DNA of 64,000 nt from Spirosoma profusum (GTDB lineage Bacteria; Bacteroidota; Bacteroidia; Cytophagales; Spirosomataceae), in NCBI RefSeq assembly GCF_014699005.1, contig NZ_JACWZY010000023.1, positions 1-64,000 of the forward strand, in the 5' to 3' direction. The notes beneath the pieces are model-generated. The model saw only the letters and a list, made by a program, of their open reading frames with translations, had not been told where the DNA came from and made no database searches. Made by a program: the position numbers and the translations under genes. Below, in pieces: positions 54,625-62,754 of this stretch. Position 1 is the stretch's first letter. The number at the start of each line of letters is the position of its first letter.

Positions 54625-54879
54625 TTAACCAATCAATTTATCATACTCGGTATGCGTACCAATCCAAAACCATAATAACCCTTCTTCAATTTCAATGCCG
54701 ACTGCTCGGAACTGTTCGCCAACTCGAACAGACCAGTACTGATTGACCTGTTTAAAATGTAGAGAAGGGTGTTTAGGATTCTGTTTCAGCAAGGCATAAT
54801 TTTTATCCGCTAATTTCTGAATCGCTGTTGGTAATTAGTCATAACGGCTCCAGAAATCAGGCGCTGTAAAATGTCTCAC
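54625..54879 (-). pseudogene. RelE/ParE-superfamily toxin gene broken by an in-frame stop
   Basis: Reading from GTG at 54879 gives VRHFTAPDFWSRYD, then TAA at 54837-54835, then in the same frame LPTAIQKLADKNYALLKQ, HPSLHFKQVNQYWSVRVGEQFRAVGIE and a GLLWFWIGTHTEYDKLIG end. The joined 84-residue product has the RelE/ParE/HigB pattern of basic residues and a C-terminal HxEYDKLI. The GTG overlaps the antitoxin stop in GTGA, as in intact toxin-antitoxin pairs. A single C-to-T change (CAA to TAA) would explain the stop. A sequencing error is the alternative. Confidence 0.82.
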
Positions 54880-55076
54880 AATTCCCGGAATCGACCCGCT
54901 TTAAAATCACTTATTGCTTTACTGGCTAATGTGTCAAGTTTACCGCCTTTCACATCCTCTTCAAATTTCTTATCCCAAGCTAGCGCGTCAAATTCATTGA
55001 ACCAGTTCCGAAATTCGGTTAGTTCTTTCGCTGAAAGTTGCGACACCGCTGATTCTATTTCCGTTATCGTTGACAT
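54876..55076 (-). CDS. Antitoxin-like small protein
   Basis: The 66-residue acidic protein begins MSTITEIESAVSQLSAKEL and ends FKAGRFREL. The AVSQLSxxELxxFRxWF pattern is typical of antitoxins found directly before RelE/ParE-type toxins in Bacteroidota and cyanobacteria. It lies three bases after the nuoE stop and overlaps the broken toxin gene by four bases, so it is carried inside the nuo operon. With the toxin broken it may now be a relic. Confidence 0.75.
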   Translation of the reverse strand: MSTITEIESAVSQLSAKELTEFRNWFNEFDALAWDKKFEEDVKGGKLDTLASKAISDFKAGRFREL

Positions 55077-55079
55077 ATA

Positions 55080-55583
55080 CTATTTCGATAACTCGTCAAT
55101 GATTTCGTCTACTCGATCGTTGGTCAGGTGCATGTAGTATTTTTCCCGAATCTGGAAAACTGGCCCCATGCCGCAGGCCGCCAGACACTCCACTTCCTTC
55201 AGCGTAAATCGCCCGTCTACCGTAGTTTGTCCGGCATCAATACCCAACCGGTTTTTCAGGTGCGCGTAGACTTCTTCGCCCCCCATCAGGCAGCAGGGAC
55301 CCGTACGGCAATATTCGATGACGTGTTTGCCAACCGGATCGAGGTGATACATCGTGTAGAACGTAGCAACTTCGTACACTTCAATCGGCTGGATATCAAG
55401 CATGCGTGCTACGTAGTCCATACCTTCGGGACTGGTCCAACCCTCCTGCTCCTGCAACAAATGCAGAAGCGGTAACAACGCCGATTTTTGCCGACCTTCG
55501 GGGTAGCGTGCAATAATTTCCTTAGCCTTTGTCAATCGTTCCGGCGTAAATTCTACAGCGGAATTATTCGTCTCTGTCGTCAT
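55080..55583 (-). CDS. nuoE: NADH-quinone oxidoreductase subunit E
   Basis: The 167-residue subunit carries the N1a 2Fe-2S cluster with ligands in CRTGPCCLMGGEE and ECLAACGMGP, a thioredoxin-like fold and the start RLTKAKEIIARYPEGRQKSALLPLLHLLQEQ. Length is normal. It begins three bases after a DUF29 gene and ends three bases before the antitoxin gene, so two foreign genes flank it within the operon. Confidence 0.95.
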   Translation of the reverse strand: MTTETNNSAVEFTPERLTKAKEIIARYPEGRQKSALLPLLHLLQEQEGWTSPEGMDYVARMLDIQPIEVYEVATFYTMYHLDPVGKHVIEYCRTGPCCLMGGEEVYAHLKNRLGIDAGQTTVDGRFTLKEVECLAACGMGPVFQIREKYYMHLTNDRVDEIIDELSK

Positions 55584-55586
55584 CGT

Positions 55587-56015
55587 TTACAGCAGGTATT
55601 CATCCTCAAAAACTTCATCCCAGGTGAGTGGGGGCACAGAACCGAGTGGCTGACCAATTTCATCTTCTGCTTCTCCAAGTGCCATTTCAAAAGCTCGGTC
55701 CCACAGTGTTGCAATTACATCGTTGGTAATCGAGGGCGTTTCTTCCTGCGTATCCCGTATCTCAATCCGCGCATTGTGAATCGACCGAATCCAACTTGTT
55801 GAACGCCTACTCGGTTGTATTTTCCACTTAAGAATATGCTTCATCAATCGAACAAGCTGACTTTTAACAGCTCGTCGGTCCGCTCGTACCATTGCTTCAA
55901 TTAACTGCTCTATACCTTCCTCAGCGTCCATGACTTCTCCGGCTTCAAGCGATTTCTTCACTTCAATGGCAGTTAAGTAATGCGAGTTAAATACTAATTC
56001 AGGCCAGTTTTTCAT
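55587..56015 (-). CDS. DUF29 family protein inserted in the nuo operon
   Basis: The 142-residue protein fits DUF29: a helical bundle with EEGIEQLIEAMVRADRRAVKSQLVRLMKHILKWKIQPSRRSTSWIRSIHNARIEI, where the KHxLKWxxQPxRRSxSW run is diagnostic. The end is acidic. It sits 11 bases after nuoD and 3 before nuoE and is not a complex I subunit. DUF29 genes are common in cyanobacteria and some Bacteroidota; the function is unknown. Confidence 0.82.
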   Translation of the reverse strand: MKNWPELVFNSHYLTAIEVKKSLEAGEVMDAEEGIEQLIEAMVRADRRAVKSQLVRLMKHILKWKIQPSRRSTSWIRSIHNARIEIRDTQEETPSITNDVIATLWDRAFEMALGEAEDEIGQPLGSVPPLTWDEVFEDEYLL

Positions 56016-56026
56016 AACGGAAGCGT

Positions 56027-57256
56027 TTACGCGTCCAACTCACCAGCAATTACGTTCATGCTACTCATAATCACAATGGCGTCGGACAGGGTCAAACCTT
56101 TGCACATTTCCGGGTAAGCCTGATAATATATGAAACAGGGACGCCGGAAATGAAGTCGATACGGTGCGCGACCGCCGTCGCTAATCAGATAGAAACCTAG
56201 CTCACCATTTCCGCCCTCAACAGCGTGATACACCTCGCCAACAGGAGCGTCGATTTCGCCCATCACAATTTTGAAATGATAAATGAGGGCTTCCATGTTT
56301 TTGTAAACTTCCTGTTTGGGCGGCAGGTAATATTGCGGAGCATCAGCGTAGTAAGGGCCTTCAGGTAGGTTGTCCATAGCCTGCTGAATAATCCGTAGGC
56401 TCTGCCGCATTTCCTCGTTACGTACCATAAAGCGGTCATACGTATCACCACTTTGTCCAACCGGGATGTCGAACTCGAAGTCCTCATAGGAGGAATACGG
56501 ATTCATGACGCGCACGTCATAATCTACACCCGCAGCGCGAAGATTTGGCCCTGTGAAGCCGTAACTTAACGCCCGCTCTGCCGAAATCCCTCCCACACCA
56601 ATCACGCGGTCCATGAAAATGCGGTTGCGGTTGAAGAGATTTTCAAACTCAGTCAGCACTTTCGGGAAACGTACCAACAGCTCTTTAATCTTACGTATCG
56701 CCGTGGGCGAAAGGTCGCGCTCCATGCCGCCGATACGTCCCATGTTGGTCGTCAGACGGGCTCCGCAAATTTCCTCGTAGATTTCGTATATCTGTTCGCG
56801 CTCCTGATAGATGTACAGGAAGCCCGTAAATGCACCCGTGTCTACACCCAGAATTCCGTTACAGATGAGGTGGTCGGCCAGACGAGCCAACTCCATCATA
56901 ATCACCCGTATATACTGCGCCCGCTTGGGAACTTCGACGCCTAGCAACTTCTCGACCGTCATCCACCAGCCCATGTTGTTGATGGGCGACGAACAGTAAT
57001 TCATCCGGTCAGTGAGGGTTGTGATTTGGTAAAAAGGCCGACGTTCGGCAATTTTTTCAAAAGCCCGGTGGATATAGCCGATGGTCTGCTCGCCCGACAC
57101 GATTTTCTCGCCATCCATTTGCAGGATGTTCTGAAAAATGCCGTGCGTGGCCGGGTGCGTTGGTCCCAGGTTAAGCGTGGTCAGTTCGTTAACGTACTGA
57201 ACCGGCCCCTGTTCGGCAGGCAGGTTTTTTTTGGCTATATCAAGTTCGTCAAGCAT
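56027..57256 (-). CDS. nuoD: NADH-quinone oxidoreductase subunit D
   Basis: The 409-residue subunit lines the quinone site. It shows LNLGPTHPATHGIFQNIL with the conserved His, GYIHRAFEKIAE, LTDRMNYCSSPINNMGW, GFTGPNLRAAGVDYDVR and the C-terminal FRRPCFIYYQAYPEM and DAIVIMSSMNVIAGELDA. Length is typical of an unfused NuoD. A hairpin with an eight-base tandem repeat separates it from nuoC. Confidence 0.96.
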   Translation of the reverse strand: MLDELDIAKKNLPAEQGPVQYVNELTTLNLGPTHPATHGIFQNILQMDGEKIVSGEQTIGYIHRAFEKIAERRPFYQITTLTDRMNYCSSPINNMGWWMTVEKLLGVEVPKRAQYIRVIMMELARLADHLICNGILGVDTGAFTGFLYIYQEREQIYEIYEEICGARLTTNMGRIGGMERDLSPTAIRKIKELLVRFPKVLTEFENLFNRNRIFMDRVIGVGGISAERALSYGFTGPNLRAAGVDYDVRVMNPYSSYEDFEFDIPVGQSGDTYDRFMVRNEEMRQSLRIIQQAMDNLPEGPYYADAPQYYLPPKQEVYKNMEALIYHFKIVMGEIDAPVGEVYHAVEGGNGELGFYLISDGGRAPYRLHFRRPCFIYYQAYPEMCKGLTLSDAIVIMSSMNVIAGELDA

Positions 57257-57263
57257 AATTCAA

Positions 57264-57344
57264 TGAGTGAATGAGTGAATGAGTGAATGAGTGAATAAAC
57301 CAGCTACAGAACGTATTCGCTAATTCACTCATTCGCTCATTCAC
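57264..57344. repeat. Inverted repeat with four GAGTGAAT units, nuoC-nuoD gap
   Basis: 57265-57296 holds four exact copies of GAGTGAAT, and 57322-57344 holds the complementary ATTCACTCATTCGCTCATTC. The two can pair as a stem with slippage. The same motif appears at 35894 and 57854. Confidence 0.85.
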
Positions 57345-57350
57345 AATTAG

Positions 57351-57857
57351 TTACCGTCCAAACAATGCGTCAATTTTGTCTTCTCGCGTACCGTCCTCAA
57401 GCGGATATTCCTTACGCATCGGGTAATAATCCATTTCTTCCATGTTCAGAATCCGGCGCAAATCGGGATGACCATCGAAGATAATACCAAACAGGTCGAA
57501 TGTTTCGCGTTCCATCCAATTGGCACTGGCAAACAAAGGTGTCATCGTTGGTATGTGTACATCATCGGCGGTCAGATAGACCTTGATGCGCAATCGAAAA
57601 TTATTGGTCAGGCTGTGCAGGTGATAGACAACACAGAATTCTTTCCCCTTCGAATCCGGGTAATGTACGGCCGTTATATCGGTCAGGAAACCAACCTGTA
57701 ATGTCGGATGATTTTGCAGGAAAGCTACGAGTGGAATAATCTGTTCACGGCTGGTCGAGAACGTGAGCAAATTATATGGGTCATCGAAGTCGGTGACGGC
57801 CTCGCCAAACTGATTGATTATGGTCTGCGCAACTTCTTCGTTGGTCAGCATTGTCAA
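57351..57857 (-). CDS. nuoC: NADH-quinone oxidoreductase subunit C
   Basis: The 168-residue subunit of the peripheral arm has LTDITAVHYPDSKGKEFCVVYHLHSL and the signature SANWMERETFDLFGIIFDGHPDLRRIL, followed by KEYPLEDG. It is unfused to NuoD. The start MTMLTNEEVAQTII could use either ATG. Inverted repeats lie on both sides. Confidence 0.95.
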   Translation of the reverse strand: MTMLTNEEVAQTIINQFGEAVTDFDDPYNLLTFSTSREQIIPLVAFLQNHPTLQVGFLTDITAVHYPDSKGKEFCVVYHLHSLTNNFRLRIKVYLTADDVHIPTMTPLFASANWMERETFDLFGIIFDGHPDLRRILNMEEMDYYPMRKEYPLEDGTREDKIDALFGR

Positions 57858-57933
57858 TGAGTGAATGAGTGAATGCGTGATTGAGCGAATGACTTAACAG
57901 GGCATTTCGCGCTAAAAAAACAATCACGCATTC
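57854..57933. repeat. Inverted repeat in the nuoB-nuoC gap
   Basis: GAATGCGTGATTG (57871-57883) pairs exactly with CAATCACGCATTC (57921-57933). Upstream of the left arm two GAGTGAAT-like units repeat, linking it to the element in the next gap. Confidence 0.8.
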
Positions 57934-57935
57934 TT

Positions 57936-58481
57936 TTATTGAATATTATACGAATTCAGAAGCTTCTGATACTCTTCAGTGTTACGTCGACGTAGCGATT
58001 CGTTTTTGGCTAATTCCTGCACCTGCATCACACCGTCCAGAATTTGCTCTGGACGAGGTGGGCAACCCGGTACGTAAACATCAACCGGAATAATGCGGTC
58101 GATGCCCTGCAGTACGCTATACGTATCGAAAATACCACCGCTCGACGCGCAGGCACCGATAGCAATAACCCACCGAGGTTCAGCCATTTGCAGGTAAACC
58201 TGCTTCACAACAGGCCCCATTTTTTTTGCAATGGTACCCGCTACCAGCAGCATATCGGCCTGACGGGGCGAGAAACTGGGGCGTTCGGACCCAAACCGGG
58301 CCAGGTCAAACGTCGAGGCCATTGTCGACATGAACTCAATTCCGCAGCAGGACGTAGCAAATGGCAATGGCCAGAGCGAGTTTGCCCGGGCCAGCCCTAT
58401 TATTTTATCGAAAGATGTAGCTGAAAAACCGGGACCGTCATAACTCGCGGGGGCTTCAGCCAGCTTAATATCAGTTGCCAT
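57936..58481 (-). CDS. nuoB: NADH-quinone oxidoreductase subunit B
   Basis: The 181-residue subunit holds the N2 4Fe-4S cluster that reduces quinone. It has ATSCCGIEFMSTMAS with paired cysteines, GACASSGG and VPGCPPRPEQILDG, the four-ligand pattern of NuoB. Length is normal. It lies 64 bases after nuoA and 78 before nuoC. Confidence 0.96.
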   Translation of the reverse strand: MATDIKLAEAPASYDGPGFSATSFDKIIGLARANSLWPLPFATSCCGIEFMSTMASTFDLARFGSERPSFSPRQADMLLVAGTIAKKMGPVVKQVYLQMAEPRWVIAIGACASSGGIFDTYSVLQGIDRIIPVDVYVPGCPPRPEQILDGVMQVQELAKNESLRRRNTEEYQKLLNSYNIQ

Positions 58482-58545
58482 GAATACGTTGTAGTTACCT
58501 ACTAAAACAACGAATAAGTATGCTCAAAAATTCATTTATCAGGAC

Positions 58546-58917
58546 TTATTCCCACTTCAAAACCCCCTTGCGGATGATGTAGTAAAATCCCGCCAGAAGC
58601 AGTCCCATAAACAGGATCATCTCGATAAAGCCCGTCATTCCCAAGCCTTTAAAATTTACTGCCCAGGGATACAAAAAGATAACCTCTACGTCGAACAGGA
58701 CGAACAGGATGGCAATCAGAAAATACTTGATAGAAATTGGGGTTCGAGCGTCTCCTTGTACGGGGATACCGCACTCGAATGGGTCGTCTTTCTTCTGGCT
58801 GTTCCTTTTGGGGCCAATATTGTGGGTAACAATCATCGTTGTCACGATGAAGCCCAAAGCTAAACCAAGTTGGATAAGCACCGGAAGGTAATCGGCCGGA
58901 ACGTAGGTTGCATTCAT
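58546..58917 (-). CDS. nuoA: NADH-quinone oxidoreductase subunit A
   Basis: The 123-residue membrane subunit has three hydrophobic segments and the conserved KKDDPFECGIPVQGDARTPISIKYFLIAILFVLFDVEVIFLYPWA. It is the first gene of the nuo operon. A promoter-like TACCTTTG lies 24 bases before the ATG. Confidence 0.95.
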   Translation of the reverse strand: MNATYVPADYLPVLIQLGLALGFIVTTMIVTHNIGPKRNSQKKDDPFECGIPVQGDARTPISIKYFLIAILFVLFDVEVIFLYPWAVNFKGLGMTGFIEMILFMGLLLAGFYYIIRKGVLKWE

Positions 58918-58940
58918 AGAAGTAGGTCAGAAAAACAGCA

Positions 58941-58948
58941 CAAAGGTA
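58941..58948 (-). promoter_or_regulatory. nuo operon -7 promoter element
   Basis: On the minus strand TACCTTTG matches TAnnTTTG and is identical to the -7 element of the rRNA promoter. The nearest TTG (24 bases further upstream) is a little too far for the usual 19-21 spacing. Transcription would start near 58934. Confidence 0.6.
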
Positions 58949-59038
58949 GCGATAAAACCGATAGACTCGTGACAATAAGCTACGTAGCGCGGGATGACCG
59001 TCAAATATAGAATCTGTTTAAACTTTTTCAAAAAGCCG

Positions 59039-59134
59039 TTTTTTTGTCATGCTGAGAAACGAAGCATCTTGAACCATCCAAACAAGTGAGTAAGGATACG
59101 TTAAGATGCTTCGTTCCTCAGCATGACAAAAAAA
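59039..59134. repeat. Long palindromic intergenic repeat, family A copy 6
   Basis: Arms start TTTTTTTGTCATGCTGAG and contain AACGAAGCATCTT; the loop is TCCAAACAAGTGAGTAAGGA. It lies after the DUF4249 gene and before the nuo promoter, both on the minus strand, and may insulate the two units. Confidence 0.9.
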
Positions 59135-59159
59135 GCTTCTGAAATTCAGACTGATTAGC

Positions 59160-60092
59160 CTATTTGATAGTCAAGGTCTTACTGGTGGTGTTGTATCCGG
59201 CAAAACAGCCTAATCCTCCGTCTATATTACTGGGAATCAAGACAGGTTCGGCAAAGGGATTGTTACGTGATCGTCGCTGTCGGTTAATGGCGTCCTGAAA
59301 AAGGAAGTAAGATTGATCGACGCTGAGCAGGTTAAGAATAACTCTGGCTTTTCTAAATTGGTTGTGGAACTTAACAGATGGATTGATATTTAGATAAGCC
59401 CGCCCAGAAGGTATCACGGTTCCATCGACACCCGAGTCGCTGAACAAGCCCCGATTGTCATCCTCAAACGAAAGACCGCTGGCACTTTCTGTCTTACACG
59501 ATACACAACTGGTTAAGATGTAGCGCAATGAGCCTGATACTTGGTAATAATTGACCTGGTTGGCGGGATCCTGCCAGTTTGCCTGAAGATAGTAGCGCTG
59601 GTTGATCGAATCGAGTTTCACTTCTTTCAGAGGAACAGCCGCTGGTATGGTACAGCGGCTGGTAGCAATTTGACCGTTAGGTGTAGTCACGTGCAGAGTA
59701 TACGTACCATCCACAACAATAGGTAACGAGCGGATGTCGGCGCTATAATAAGGGCGACTTTTTACTGTGTCGCCGGCTACGATTCGATTATACGTTAAAA
59801 CAACGGTTCGACTTCCATCTGATAACGTAACTGTGGCATCTGTTACGTTGTTACCGGTTTGCAATAAACTAATACTATCGCCCACAACCGTATTCGACCG
59901 TGTGACTTTTACAGCCAAAATCGTATCCTGCGGGGAAAGGTAGCAGGTAACCACCAACTTTGTCGACGTAGCACCCAGCAGACTCGGCGACACTTCATTC
60001 CGAAGGCTGGAACAGCTATTCAACCCAATAAAACCGGCCAGAAAAGCCAGCAACGTAGCAATAGCCCGACGATTTTGAACGAATAACTGCAT
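59160..60092 (-). CDS. DUF4249 lipoprotein
   Basis: The 310-residue protein has a lipoprotein signal with lipobox LNSC (C27) and the DUF4249 pattern: KLVVTCYLSPQDTILAVKVTRS, VTLSDGSRTVVL, YTLHVTTPNGQIATSRCTIP, and a C-terminal INPSVKFHNQFRKARVILNLLSVDQSYFLFQDAINRQ. It should sit in the outer membrane next to the TonB receptor encoded upstream, with a one-base overlap (TGATG). It probably helps the receptor capture its ligand. Confidence 0.88.
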   Translation of the reverse strand: MQLFVQNRRAIATLLAFLAGFIGLNSCSSLRNEVSPSLLGATSTKLVVTCYLSPQDTILAVKVTRSNTVVGDSISLLQTGNNVTDATVTLSDGSRTVVLTYNRIVAGDTVKSRPYYSADIRSLPIVVDGTYTLHVTTPNGQIATSRCTIPAAVPLKEVKLDSINQRYYLQANWQDPANQVNYYQVSGSLRYILTSCVSCKTESASGLSFEDDNRGLFSDSGVDGTVIPSGRAYLNINPSVKFHNQFRKARVILNLLSVDQSYFLFQDAINRQRRSRNNPFAEPVLIPSNIDGGLGCFAGYNTTSKTLTIK

Positions 60093-62497
60093 CAGAATTT
60101 GAAATTATAACTAACCGCCGGAACAATCGGGAAAACAGAATAACGAAACAGCGCCGTGCGGGCGTTTGTCGTAGCCGTAGCAGGAACTGACTCAAGCCGG
60201 TAAAAGAACGGATTGCGCCGGTTGTACAGGTTGTAAAAACTGATTTCCCAGGTACGTTCATGCGTTCGTTTCTGCTTGTGAAACTGAATACTGAAGTCGA
60301 ATCGATGATAGGCTTCGGCGCGAAACGTATTTTTCTGCGTACCATAATCGTCGACAGTACGTGTATTCTGGAAAAGGCCCTGAACAACAGCCGAATTTGG
60401 CATACCGCCCGTAACCACTGCATTGCCAGGGCGATACGTATCGTAACGACCAACAGGCACAGTAAGCGCATTACCCGTACCATACACCCACGTAGCAGAC
60501 AACGTAATACGTTTGTTCAGTTCGTAAATGCCAACAACCGATACGTCATGTCGCCGGTCGTAACGCGGGAAAAATGGCTTTCCGCCATTCAATTCGTCAA
60601 ATTGCCACTGCGTCCAGGAAAGCGTGTAGCCAACCCATCCCGAAAGCCGACCAATTTTCTTTTGGAGCAAAAACTCACCGCCATAACTCCAGCCCCGACC
60701 CGCCGTTACGTTGTCTTCCCAACGTACCCGATTGGCTCCAGTCGGATCGTTGATAAGCAGAAAACTGGCTCCTTCTTTATAATTGATGATGTTATTCATC
60801 TGCTTGTAATACCCTTCGACAGTCAGTGCCAGGCCTTTATCGGTATAGTCTTTAGCGATGCCAACCGCTACCTGCTGCGACTGTTGGGGTTTCACCCGGT
60901 CGGTGGTGGGGACCCAAAGGTCAGTGGGCAGGCCGATGCCAGTGTTAGAAAGCAGGTGAACGTATTGATTCATGAGTGCGTACGACGCTTTCACCGACAA
61001 ATCGGGCTTGATGGTAAGTGCCGCCGAAATCCGGGGTTCGGGCCGGACGTAGCCAACACCCGTCCCCTGAAAATAACTGAGCCGGAAGCCACCGTTCACG
61101 CGCAACTTGCTGGAAGGCCGCCACGTATCTTCGACGTAAAGGCCGGATTCCAGTACGTCGATAGTATTGATATTGTCGATGGATTGGTTGATGCCCGCAT
61201 TCTGCAACACCACCGCACTGGGCGTGAAGCGGTGATACGTGCTCTGAAGACCCATCCGAATTGAATGTTGAGGAGCCGGATAAAAATCAAAGTCATATTT
61301 CAGACCAAAATCCCGAATCCCGGAATTATAGTAAAGCGAATACACTTCGGTATCCTGAGCACTACGTTCGACGGCCGAAATCTGGAACTTGTAATCACTG
61401 AAAATCAGGGAAAGATTCGAAAAAAGCTTCTGATTGAACAGGTGATTCCAACGTAACGTGGCGGTGGTATTGCCCCAATTTAAGCCAGTATCAGTATTAC
61501 TGGTCTTGTCGGTGGCGTAGAAACGGTCACGGCCAAAGTAGGCGCTCAAATACAGTTTGTCTTTCGGACTGAAATCGTAATTTGCTTTGGCGTTGAGGTC
61601 GTAGAAATAATAACCAGCTTCGGTCTGTCCCTGCGTCTGAGCTTTGATGATCGGAGCGGCTACGATATCCAGATACGTCCGGCGAGCCGATATCAGAAAC
61701 GAACCTTTATGGTTCTTCGTCAACGGGCCTTCGAGCATCAGTCGACTGGCAATCAAACCAATACCACCTTCGCCGTGCAGTTTATCGCGATTACCATCTT
61801 TCATATTCAGGTCGATAACCGAAGAAAGACGACCACCGTAGCGAGCTGGAAAACCACCTTTGATGAGTTCGACACTTTTGATGGCATCGCCGTTGAAAAC
61901 CGAAAAGAAGCCGAATAAGTGGTTGGCATTATAGACCACTGCATCGTCCAGAATGATCAGATTCTGGTCGGGGCCACCACCCCTGACGTAGATACCTGTT
62001 TGTCCCTCAGAGCCTTTCTGTACGCCAGGCATCAGTTGCAACACCTTCAATACGTCCTTTTCGCCCAGAAACGCCGGTATTTTCTTGATTTGCGCTATCG
62101 GTACGTCAATCGCGCTCATCTGGGGCGTTTCGCTCACCTTTTCAACGAGTGTTCCCGCCGTCACGGACACTTCAGCCAGTGCCTGACCGGGTGTGAGCAA
62201 TACGTTCTGCGTACGGTTGTTACGTAGTGAAATGGTACGTGTAATGCTCTCATAGCCCACGAACGAATACGCCAATCGAACGCTGTCCTGAGCGGGTAAC
62301 GTAAGCGAGTAAAAGCCGTACGTATTAGTAGTAGTGCCAGTCGTGGTACCGGGGAGATAAACGTTTACACCAATCAAAGCCTCCTGACTGCCCGTTTCAC
62401 GAACGTACCCACTCACCGTGAAGCGGGAACCTGTCTGGGCACGTAGCAGATAAGGAAAGAACAATAAAAGTACTGGATACAGGAAACGTAATGGCAT
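60092..62497 (-). CDS. TonB-dependent outer-membrane receptor with carboxypeptidase-like N-domain
   Basis: The receptor of about 801 residues has a signal peptide ending LLRAQ, a CarboxypepD-reg-like domain (SGYVRETGSQEALIGVNVYLPGT), a plug with VLQLMPGVQKGSEGQTGIYVRGGGPDQNLIILDDAVVYNANHLFGFFSVFN, and a barrel ending with a Phe (SYNFKF) as expected for outer-membrane insertion. The open frame extends to 62539, but the ATG at 62497 gives a better signal peptide. Its pairing with DUF4249 is common in Bacteroidota. Ligand unknown; iron-siderophore or glycan are options. Confidence 0.9.
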   Translation of the reverse strand: MPLRFLYPVLLLFFPYLLRAQTGSRFTVSGYVRETGSQEALIGVNVYLPGTTTGTTTNTYGFYSLTLPAQDSVRLAYSFVGYESITRTISLRNNRTQNVLLTPGQALAEVSVTAGTLVEKVSETPQMSAIDVPIAQIKKIPAFLGEKDVLKVLQLMPGVQKGSEGQTGIYVRGGGPDQNLIILDDAVVYNANHLFGFFSVFNGDAIKSVELIKGGFPARYGGRLSSVIDLNMKDGNRDKLHGEGGIGLIASRLMLEGPLTKNHKGSFLISARRTYLDIVAAPIIKAQTQGQTEAGYYFYDLNAKANYDFSPKDKLYLSAYFGRDRFYATDKTSNTDTGLNWGNTTATLRWNHLFNQKLFSNLSLIFSDYKFQISAVERSAQDTEVYSLYYNSGIRDFGLKYDFDFYPAPQHSIRMGLQSTYHRFTPSAVVLQNAGINQSIDNINTIDVLESGLYVEDTWRPSSKLRVNGGFRLSYFQGTGVGYVRPEPRISAALTIKPDLSVKASYALMNQYVHLLSNTGIGLPTDLWVPTTDRVKPQQSQQVAVGIAKDYTDKGLALTVEGYYKQMNNIINYKEGASFLLINDPTGANRVRWEDNVTAGRGWSYGGEFLLQKKIGRLSGWVGYTLSWTQWQFDELNGGKPFFPRYDRRHDVSVVGIYELNKRITLSATWVYGTGNALTVPVGRYDTYRPGNAVVTGGMPNSAVVQGLFQNTRTVDDYGTQKNTFRAEAYHRFDFSIQFHKQKRTHERTWEISFYNLYNRRNPFFYRLESVPATATTNARTALFRYSVFPIVPAVSYNFKF

Positions 62498-62531
62498 GAA
62501 GAAACGTAAGAAGTTACCGGTGGTTACGTAT

Positions 62532-62619
62532 TTTGTCATGCTGACGAAGGAAGCATCTTAAAGTATCCAAATAAGCTAGTAAGGATATTTTAAGATGCTT
62601 CCTTCGTCAGCATGACAAA
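62532..62619. repeat. Long palindromic intergenic repeat, family A copy 7
   Basis: Arms start TTTGTCATGCTGACGAAGG with AAGCATCTTAAA and end in the complement; the loop is TATCCAAATAAGCTAGTAAG. It lies in the divergent region between the TonB receptor and NADH dehydrogenase genes. Confidence 0.9.
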
Positions 62620-62754
62620 CTAAAAACGATCAGCTAGTAAAATCGTATATAAACGGGAACGACAGATGGGCAAAAGGCTGTTTTTCAAACAAAAGAGAGT
62701 ATTGTAAAGTACTTACAGCAGGAAGTTCCTGTCTACGGAAACCAAAGACTGATT

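Noticed and set aside
54618..54632. TTG start for nuoF five codons upstream
   Set aside because: It overlaps the end of the toxin remnant and an ATG follows at 54617 that fits the family start.
57265..57344. Tandem GAGTGAAT units considered as a CRISPR array
   Set aside because: Units are eight bases and directly adjoin without spacers; no cas gene is present.
60260..61264. A 334-codon open frame on the plus strand inside the TonB receptor gene
   Set aside because: It is antisense to a clear receptor gene with full domain order, has no recognisable motif and reads like a codon-bias shadow rich in Arg, Ile and Val.
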